DNA from: Paramacrobiotus richtersi
Lineage: Eukaryota; Tardigrada; Eutardigrada; Parachela; Macrobiotidae
Reading direction: 5' to 3'
NCBI GenBank assembly: GCA_034698045.1
Contig: JAQGAU010000493.1
Coordinates: forward strand, 1 to 27,125
Length of the DNA: 27,125 bases
This document shows, piece after piece, positions 20,240-27,125 of this stretch (position 1 is its first letter; every line of letters begins with the position of its first letter). The notes beneath the pieces are model-generated. The model was not told the DNA's origin and ran no database searches. It saw only the letters and a program-made list of their open reading frames with translations. The translations under genes were made by a program, and so were the position numbers.

Positions 20240-20705
20240 TCTGGATTTTTCTGAATTTTTTTGAATGCTCACCGACGATTTGTTGTTGTTTTTTTCTCAT
20301 TTGGGTAAATTCTATTCTATTGCTTTGAATTCATGACATGGTGGTGTTCAAACGGTCTGCGCATTTTTATTTAATATTTTCAGTGACTCATTTTGGATGT
20401 GCTCTGTCCGTATTTTCCAGTGAGAATTTGGGGTTTTTTACAGCAGTATATTTTACTGTGGGGGAATTTTTATTGTATCCATATTTCGCGAAACCTTGTG
20501 GCTTGTCATAAACGAGCGAAAGAGAAAAAACTGCACCGATGATTATAGAAAATATTGGTCAGAGCAGGTTTTTTCACTGAGGTGCCGCCGTTGCTAAATT
20601 TGTTGGGCGAATATAATGAATTGCGAGCTGTGGGAAAGTCACGAACCGGTTCAAAGTCTAGACATCTGCCGCATTATGCATAATAGTCGGTAGAGGCGGC
20701 CGCAG
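20240..20705. other. Intergenic region after esterase D
   Basis: It contains the esterase D 3' untranslated region. I see no gene and no clear AATAAA; the nearest on the + strand (20923-20928) lies inside the transposon that follows. Confidence 0.45.
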
Positions 20706-21925
20706 ACATTTTGACAGGCCCCGCCATCGCCGTTCTCTAGCTGCGGTGTCGTGCACCGTGGGCCCAGTTTATCTGGCTTGCTACAACTACGTGACTTCAA
20801 GTTTTGCCCGCCCTCTGTGTCCCAAGCAGTAGCTGACAGCATAAACTGGCCGCGCACTTGCTACTTCCAGCTGGAGTAGCAAGGGAGTAGTGAGTTCACC
20901 ATGACCCCGCTATCACTAGAGCAATAAAACCATGGTGAGCCGGCATAGGACCGTATGGCAAGCCGGCATAGGTTTCATGGCAAGCCGACAACTGCGCTAT
21001 GGTGAGCCGATTAATTCGAAATATTAACTAAACCACAACTTGTTAATTATTTCAGTTTCGAGTTTATACTTTGCACTTTTGCAATGTGCAGCTTACTTTT
21101 CAAATCTCTAAAAACAAGGTTTATCGAAAACTTTAAATTTTATACTTTATTATGTAACTTTAAAATTGCCAAAGTAAATTTTAATTTAAAATTAATATTC
21201 TGCAAATTAAGATTTCATTAAAATGTTTAGTTTAAGTTATTAAAATAAATAGTTTACGTTGTTTATTTTCCAGTTGTTATTTTGAAGGTTACACTTTTTA
21301 AGTTATAAATTTTCATTTTCGTTCACAATATTTTTTCTAAAACTTATCTTTAAATAAATTATTTTATTTTAAAATTTCAAACTTTTAATTTACATATTCG
21401 TATTTCCGGAATATTTTGAATAATAATTCGGCAACATTATAAATTCCAACGTTACAGTCAAGCGCTTTCCGTTTAATCATTTTGTAACTGAAAATTGGAT
21501 TAATCCGGTATTAAACGACGAGTTTCAGTGTACTGTAGTAACCTCATGAGGTTGCTACATCCGCTAACCATTACGTCTACGGGAAGCAGCTTCTAGTGCG
21601 ACTACGGGTAGCAAGCGCTGTTTACGTGAGCGTGCTACCGCTACTAGCAGGCTATGTAGTTGCGACTATGTAGTCTAGTCTGCATGCGTAAACAGCGTCG
21701 CAACTGACTTTGTGCTATGTGACGACAGCGAGAGGCCACGCCTGGCAAAAGCCTAGCATGTAGCAAGTAGCAAAGCCAGATAAACTGGGCCCACGGCCCA
21801 GTGGACTGCGTCTCTCTACCTTCTCAGGCTATGTTGCCAATCATTAAGAGAGAGTAGCGTCACGAAGTACGCACGCCGCTAGAGAACGGCGATGGCCCCG
21901 CAGCTGTTTCACAATGTCCAACCCC
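20706..21925. mobile_element. Non-autonomous DNA transposon (MITE-like) with long imperfect TIRs
   Basis: The left end, 20706 to about 20840, and the reverse complement of the right end, 21925 down to about 21720, share a series of blocks in the same order: ACATTTTGACAG versus ACATTGTGAAACAG, CCATCGCCGTTCTCTAGC in both, GTGGGCCCAGTTTATCTGGC in both, then GCTTTTGCC-type and CTCTGTGTC versus CTCTCGCTGTC. The right repeat has about 50 extra bases between the second and third blocks. Between the ends lie a short repeat field, an AT-rich core of about 520 bp and GTAGC/GCTAC-rich subterminal DNA. There is no transposase frame. I could not find a convincing target-site duplication, so the exact ends and superfamily are uncertain. 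Confidence 0.72.
20931..21010 (+). repeat. Short tandem repeat inside the transposon
   Basis: Four degenerate copies of a roughly 22-bp unit with core ATGGCAAGCCGGCA or ATGGTGAGCCGGCA and variants, separated by TAGG-type spacers. Confidence 0.7.
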
Positions 21926-22220
21926 CCAGGTCCCATTGGTCTGTATTTTTGTAACAGGTTACTGACACTTCCGTTCTCGGTATGGCCAAGGGACGATTCT
22001 CATTCGAACCAGAACGCGATTCTGTAATTTCTGTAATTCTGTTATCTTGCGAGTCGATCCTTGAGATATTTATCAGCTCTTTGTCACTTTGTGTGCTTCC
22101 TGTACAATTCGACCTTCGAGCCAGATTGTCTATGGTAATATTAGCAAACAAACCGCCTTATCGTTGAGTTCTTGATGTACTAATCGATCGTTATGGAAAG
22201 TGTCGGTGACGGCTGAAAAA
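21926..22220 (+). other. Upstream region of the winged-helix gene
   Basis: Presumed promoter and 5' untranslated region lying directly against the right end of the transposon. No TATA box or other element is obvious. An ATG at 22193 is out of frame with the gene and runs to a stop after seven codons, so it could act as a minimal upstream open frame. Confidence 0.4.
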
Positions 22221-25200
22221 ATGTCCAAAGTCCCCGTCAAGCGTTCCAACTCATCCTCCAAGATCTCCCTGGATCCGGAGAATCAGCGGTGTATTCTCGG
22301 TCTCCTGCAGGATGGGAATCGCGATTCAACCATCGCCACCATCGTACAGGCCTTCGCCGTTCAGCGTCCCAATGTCCCCATGGAAGAGGTCGAACGGCAG
22401 CTGTTTAGTGCACTGCAGAATGGGATTGTTGTGCAGCAGTTCAGTGTCAAGAAGAATGAGTACGTGTTTATGGATGCTGGGCGGTTAATGGAATCGCGGA
22501 CGTTTCGCATTGGTTCGTCGAGTGAGATGCGGCAGGCCGTGCAGATCGCTGTGGAGGAGATGGGGGAGGTGGACGGATCCGACAAGTCCAAGATTGAAAA
22601 GTACATCTCGTCCACATTCGAGTGAGTCTGGTTTTTTGGTTCATTTTTTGCGGAATTTTTCGTACAATTTTCTGATATGAATGGTGTGAAATGAATTTAA
22701 AATCAAATTTTTCTGAATTGTTTTCTCTGGGCACTGCATGCTCCCGCCCTCGGACGTTGGGGGGGGGGGGGCTTTATGCCCTGTTCGAGTAAGACTGGGT
22801 TTTTTTGGTTAATTTTTTTTGCGGAATTTTTACACAGTTTTCAGATAAGAATGGTGTAAAGGAATTTATAATGAATTTTACCGAATTTGTTTCCCTTGGT
22901 ACAGTACATCATGCTCCCACCCCTGGATGTTGGGGGAAGGGGCTTTTGCCCTCAGGGGCGAGCGAAAACCCATGATTGCAGGTTGATGAGAGTTTTGTTG
23001 CAGTATTATAGATTTAGTTCAGTGTTGCGAAGAAAAAATGTAGTTCAGTTTATTTTAAAGTATTTTTGTATGATTACAGGGTAGATCGGCGCGATTCAGC
23101 GGCTTCGCTATTCAACACGGCATTTAGCGCATTATACTGTGAGGGGGTTTTGGCTCCAGTTGGAAGAAACACTCATCGTTATAAGCTGAATGTTCCCATA
23201 CCCTCCGTTGATTCTAATGCGAAAATTGAAGAAAAGAAATCGGGGACAATCGAATCGGCTAGCCAAGGCGATACTACGGTACGTGAAGAAGAAACAGTAC
23301 ATATGCTGTAGGAAAATATCGTAGAGTAATGGCTGCATGATCCATTAAAATAGGACGTTTGTACGGCTCTGTACTCTGAAAGAGAAGCTCGCGTAATAGT
23401 TTAGTTTTTTATCATGTTATATGTTTATTTTTCTGGTTTGTACGGCAGTATTAACGTAAATAGAAGTTGCAATAAAATCGGTTAATGTGAAAAGTGAGGA
23501 AAAGGGAAATAACTGCACTGCATACCCAAAATAATGCAAAAATATGATTTCAGTAAATTCAGTATAAGTAAGTTAAATATAAATTAAATAGGATTCTTAC
23601 CGGAGTTAGTTAAATATAATGAATTAGTATGAGTAAATTAAATATAAGTTAATTAAATATAATAAATTAATGTGAGTAAATTTAATATAAGCTAGTTAAA
23701 TATAATAAATTAATGCAAGTAAATTTAATATGAATAAATCAAATATAAGTTCAATAATGCAAAACCAGACCACAGGTTGATCCAGGTCTGTTTTCTATGG
23801 TCAGATTTTTTCAGAAAAGTGCCGAGAAATTCAAGAATAACGAGATCCTATTCCCGTTAACGTATACGTGAAATAAACATTTCATTCATTGATATCGCGG
23901 TAAATGATTTTCTGCGATATTGATTAATCCTGCTCAACCTTATTGAGAATTAATTAATTGCCAATAAATTAGTTAATTTATTGGGAATATTGATTGATTG
24001 CTTTTTTTTATACAGGAAAACGTTACCTTATCGGAGAAATCCCCTCGCAAACGGAAGCTCCTCGCTACCGACAACGAATCGGGTGAGATGAACAAGTTAT
24101 CCTTTGGCGCCCCAGGGCAGTACTGGGTCAGTCAGCCCACGAAACGCCGTTCGGCGGCCAAAAGTATCACTCCTTCGCCGCAGAAGAAACGCGGCCGGAA
24201 ACGTCGTGTCGTGCCGGCACAGCCGATGGACTCGTCGTTTTCCAGTGGCACGACTTCCTTATCTGATGATCTGCCGTCCCGGACAACGACAGAAGCCGTT
24301 TCGAAGGGTGCGGGAAATCGGAAAATGGGCGCGGCACCAGGAGATTTGAACGGGTAAGCGAAATGAATATGTGGTAGGTTTGATGGTTAATTCGATAACT
24401 AATCATTGTAATATTAATGTTTAACGATAATTAATCATTGTAATATTAATATTTAACGATAATTAATATTTGTAATATTAATATTTAACGATAATTAATA
24501 TTTGTTAGAAGAAATTTTGCGTAATAAATTTCTGAAAAGTATTGTAAAATAATATAAATACATCAAAAAATTTACAGTAAATTACATAAAATCGGTCCTG
24601 TAGAATGTACTGAAGTAGGGATTTTTGTAACAACAGCTCTGCGTTTTTTGAAATTTTCAATAAAAAAAACTAATTTCCAACAGAATCCTGTACATGGAAA
24701 TGCATGACACCGTGGTGGTTGAATGAACAGTGAAGACTTAGTCTGAATGAATATCCTAATGAATGAATGAATTGTATTTATATGTAAACCGGCATTTGTG
24801 AAGTTTTAGGACTGATCATGGTGAGAGATTATTCACTTCGTTGCGTTGTTTGATCGGTGTACTTTTTCTGGCAGCTGAATATTTTGATCTGTTCATAATG
24901 TCGGAAGTGGATTGATGAATTTGGTAGTTATTACTTGAGTTGTTCGAAGGAAACTGAATTTTCTGTTGCAGTTGTTTTTATTATTTATTTTCTGTATTTC
25001 AGCAAAATTCCTTATGAATTTTTATGATTAATTTTATGTTCTGTTTTATTTATTTTATTAATTCATGTTATTTTATTAATTTTATTAATTTTATTAATTT
25101 TATTTATCTCTATTTTTAATTTTATAATTGTTTTATTTTTTTAATGTATTTTTTTTCCAGTGAGCCCAGCACATCATCCGGAATCAGCTCCCAGCCCTTG

Positions 25201-26379
25201 GACACCTTCGAGTCACAAGATCACCCCTCATTAGACGAGTTCCATCTGTTTCCAGTGGAAATGACCGCGCCACTCGGGAAAGTAAGCCGCGAAGTGTTGG
25301 CCATTCGCCACGAGGCCACGTCTGATCAGCTTACTTCCCTCGCACAGGACAGTCTTTCCGGGCCGGCGTTTGATGCCGATACAAGCGTGGAAGAGGAACC
25401 TCTGCCGGCTGAACTGGAAACGTTCGGATTCGCTGATGATGCAGTGGCTTTTCTCCGTGAAGCGTCGCGTCGATCAAAAAGTGAGTTTCTGGTAGTTATG
25501 AGAAAAATGTGGAGTCTTACAAATACCGTCCTATGACCAAATCTCCTTAAAATGTAGTTGAGTAATCAGTACAGGCAATTTGTGCCAGCTGAACAATACG
25601 TAATCGGAGAACGTGAAATCACATAAATAATGTTATGGGAATGGATAGTGTTCAAAACTTTAATCTGAGTTAAAGTCGCTGAATGTACGGAATATTTTCA
25701 TTTTAGAGCTTCTTTGGCAGTGACTCTGTAATCTACTCATACAATTTTTTCGCAGGAAAATGAGCGACTATACCAAAGCTTTACTGTAACTCTAAAGCTT
25801 CATTAAATCAGGCGAAAATGACTTGGACAATTTTAGTCATTTATAGTTACAGTTTTGTTTCATTTGTTTTTACAGTTTTAGTCATTTATTTTTACAGTTT
25901 TAGTCATTTATTCTTACCATTTACCGATGGTGACAACGTATTTCCACTTTTCCAGTCTCAAACTGTACTTTTTTACTGTGCTATATATATTGTTGAAAGT
26001 CGTAGATCAGTGGCTGAACAGCGGTTAGATCACACCAACATACCGTGTGGCGTGCATGCAGAATGCTGACATATTAATTTTATTGTGGTGACTGGTTTTT
26101 TTCATATCTTTTTGCTTGATAAGTTAGTAATCCTGCTCTTAGTTGTAAAGAATCGATATTTTCTTCCGTACCAAAGAGCGTACGTTCAACGTTGTGTTTT
26201 TGAGTGTATTAAAGAAATAGTTTAGTAGTAATGTATGCTCTGCTTCATTTGCAGTCCCGTTGAAACGTTTTGTCCCATACTTTTCGGAGATTCACGTGAA
26301 AAACGCCGAAGCCACCCTGTGTGTCGTGGACTGCATTCTGGACGCGCTGGACAACCAGGGAAGAGCCGCCAACAGTTGA
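22221..26379 (+). CDS. Nuclear protein with two winged-helix domains (KAT6 N-terminus-like)
   Basis: Five exons, 22221-22621, 23080-23278, 24016-24353, 25161-25480 and 26255-26379, join in frame through GT-AG introns to 460 residues. The start ATG at 22221 is the first in this frame. Residues about 19-86 look like a SAMD1-type winged helix. Residues about 101-172, split by intron 1, look like a second winged helix of the linker-histone (H15) kind: IAVEEMGEVDGSDKSKIEKY is reminiscent of the same region of KAT6A/B, where two such domains bind unmethylated CpG DNA. Then follow a bipartite basic region with SPRKRK (about 209-214) and an AT-hook-like KKRGRKRR (257-264), a Ser/Thr-rich acidic stretch, and a hydrophobic C-terminal segment ending ALDNQGRAANS. 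There is no PHD or MYST domain, so it is not a KAT6 enzyme. The domain calls are by eye, and a DNA- or chromatin-binding role is inference. A possible AATAAA lies at 26781-26786. Confidence 0.78.
22617..22950 (+). repeat. Tandem duplication of 167 bp spanning the exon 1 donor
   Basis: The unit starting TTCGAGTGAGTCTGG at 22617 recurs as TTCGAGTAAGACTGG at 22784 and then follows in parallel (GCGGAATTTTT, GAATGGTGT, CATGCTCCC, a G-run, and CCC before the end near 22950). The first copy includes the last five bases of exon 1 and its splice donor. Its G-run is 13 bases (22759-22771). Confidence 0.88.
23560..23755 (+). repeat. 43-bp tandem repeat in intron 2
   Basis: Three near-complete copies at 23605-23647, 23648-23690 and 23691-23733, each starting GTTAGTTAAATATAAT or a variant, are flanked by partial copies on both sides. 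The intron (23279-24015) shows nothing else recognisable. Confidence 0.85.
24393..24507 (+). repeat. 32-bp tandem repeat in intron 3
   Basis: About three and a half copies of a unit beginning CGATAATTAATCATTG and ending ATATTTAA. The rest of this 807-bp intron (24354-25160) is AT-rich, with an ATTTTATTAA decamer repeated several times at about 25060-25110 before the pyrimidine tract of the exon 4 acceptor. Confidence 0.85.
25840..25918 (+). repeat. 22-bp repeat in intron 4
   Basis: Three copies of TTTTAGTCATTTAT, two preceded by TTTTTACAG, give a short tandem array. The intron (25481-26254) also holds a minus-strand copy of the dispersed motif at 25995-26014. Confidence 0.75.
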
Positions 26380-26966
26380 GAATCTGATCTCTCTTGGAAG
26401 CTGGATATAACTGTGTTTCTGTACATCCGCTTCCGGTGAATCTCGAACGGTTCCTTGAAATACTTTCTGGACGCTCGATACTCTTTTCTTTCTCCAAAGC
26501 ATGTATACTTAATGATTTGTTAATTTCCTGTACGAATTTCGCATCTGTATGGGATTTTTTTATTCGTGTCGTATAATTTTGTGGCAGTTCGTTTGTTGCA
26601 GTAATGGTGTCATTTTTCGATATAATTATTATTGTCATAATTTCACGATGCTTTAGTGTAATCGGAAGATTTGTCAGACTCTAGTTGCTGTTTTTACGGT
26701 CGATTTTACTATGTCAGTCTATGGAAATACTCGGATGTGAACGGAGACAATTTTGTACTGCATGACCGGAGATTTTGTTTAATAAATCGCAAATAATTCA
26801 ACAAAAAATCGCGTACAATTCTGTCAGCGTTCCGAAACGACCTGCGTCATAAAACACCAGAAAAACACATCAAAAATTGTTTTAGAAATTAGTCAACAAT
26901 TTTTCCACAGCAAAGCACCAAATTCCGCAAATCGCATGAAAAATTTTACCTTATTATACACAAAAT
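26380..26966. other. Convergent intergenic region
   Basis: It lies between the stops of the winged-helix gene (+) and COX19 (-) and should contain both 3' untranslated regions. A + strand AATAAA is at 26781-26786. I see no further gene. Confidence 0.5.
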
Positions 26967-27125
26967 TTAATCCTTGTTTTGCGTGTCCCCCGGGACATCC
27001 TGGACGAGATCAGCGAATCCCAGTTTCCTCCAGTCTTCCTTGGCCATAAGCTCCTTCTGCATACGACAATCCAGATAGTTTTTGGCTTCCAAACGGCACT
27101 GACTGTTATCGTAGCTGTTCTGCTG
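26967..27125 (-). CDS. COX19: COX19-like cytochrome c oxidase assembly factor, C-terminal part
   Basis: The frame is open from the window edge to a TAA at 26967-26969 and gives 53 codons including the stop. It contains one CX9C half (CRLEAKNYLDC) followed by RMQKELMAKEDWRKLGFADL, which fits my recollection of the C-terminal half of COX19 (a CRxESKxYLECRM segment, then LGFGDL). COX19 is a small twin CX9C protein of the mitochondrial intermembrane space and cytosol, involved in copper handling for complex IV assembly; its folding uses the MIA40 disulfide relay. The first CX9C helix and the N-terminus lie beyond the window. Other twin CX9C proteins are possible, but the LGFADL tail favours COX19. 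Confidence 0.86.
   Translation of the reverse strand, partial: QQNSYDNSQCRLEAKNYLDCRMQKELMAKEDWRKLGFADLVQDVPGDTQNKD

Noticed and set aside
22200-22220. Upstream GTG as start of the winged-helix gene
   Set aside because: GTG is not a usual nuclear start codon; the first in-frame ATG is at 22221.

Overview
This window is nuclear DNA from an animal. Its genes are split by short GT-AG introns, the intergenic and intronic DNA is AT-rich and full of small repeats, one tRNA has Pol III style structure, and every recognisable protein is a eukaryotic family member. Exon joins were chosen by phase and by recalled family sequence, and every join keeps the frame. The compact, intron-rich, low-complexity style would fit a small invertebrate such as a tardigrade or another ecdysozoan, but nothing here fixes the lineage.

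Left part (1-13,100). The 3' end of a dihydrodiol dehydrogenase gene (DHDH-like, + strand, three exons, 1735-3062) faces a complete six-exon CWH43/PGAP2IP gene on the minus strand (13078 down to 6759, 708 aa). Between and around them lies an old, rearranged tandem segmental duplication. Copy A (about 1030-4810) keeps the working DHDH exons but holds only a deleted, fused remnant of CWH43. Copy B (about 4830-11,650) keeps the working CWH43 but holds only a frameshifted relic of the last DHDH exon. The convergent pair seems to have been duplicated and then resolved by reciprocal loss.

Middle part (13,100-20,240). Four + strand genes follow: a mitochondrial acyl carrier protein with an unusual C-terminal extension (14025-14570), ZNF830 (15230-17363, five exons, 293 aa), tRNA-Leu(CAG) (17992-18075), and S-formylglutathione hydrolase/esterase D (18477-20239, four exons, 281 aa). 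Their roles are separate (mitochondrial lipoylation and respiratory assembly, splicing and genome stability, translation, formaldehyde detoxification), so this is not a functional cluster.

Right part (20,240-27,125). A non-autonomous DNA transposon with imperfect terminal inverted repeats (about 20706-21925) sits upstream of a five-exon gene for a 460-aa nuclear protein with two predicted winged-helix domains, KAT6 N-terminus-like (22221-26379). Its introns carry several tandem repeats and a duplicated splice donor. At the right edge the C-terminal CX9C half of COX19 enters on the minus strand (26967-27125, partial).

Across the window, a 20-bp non-coding motif (consensus GCCACTGATCTACGACTTTC and variants) recurs at least ten times in both orientations and probably marks an uncharacterised short interspersed repeat.
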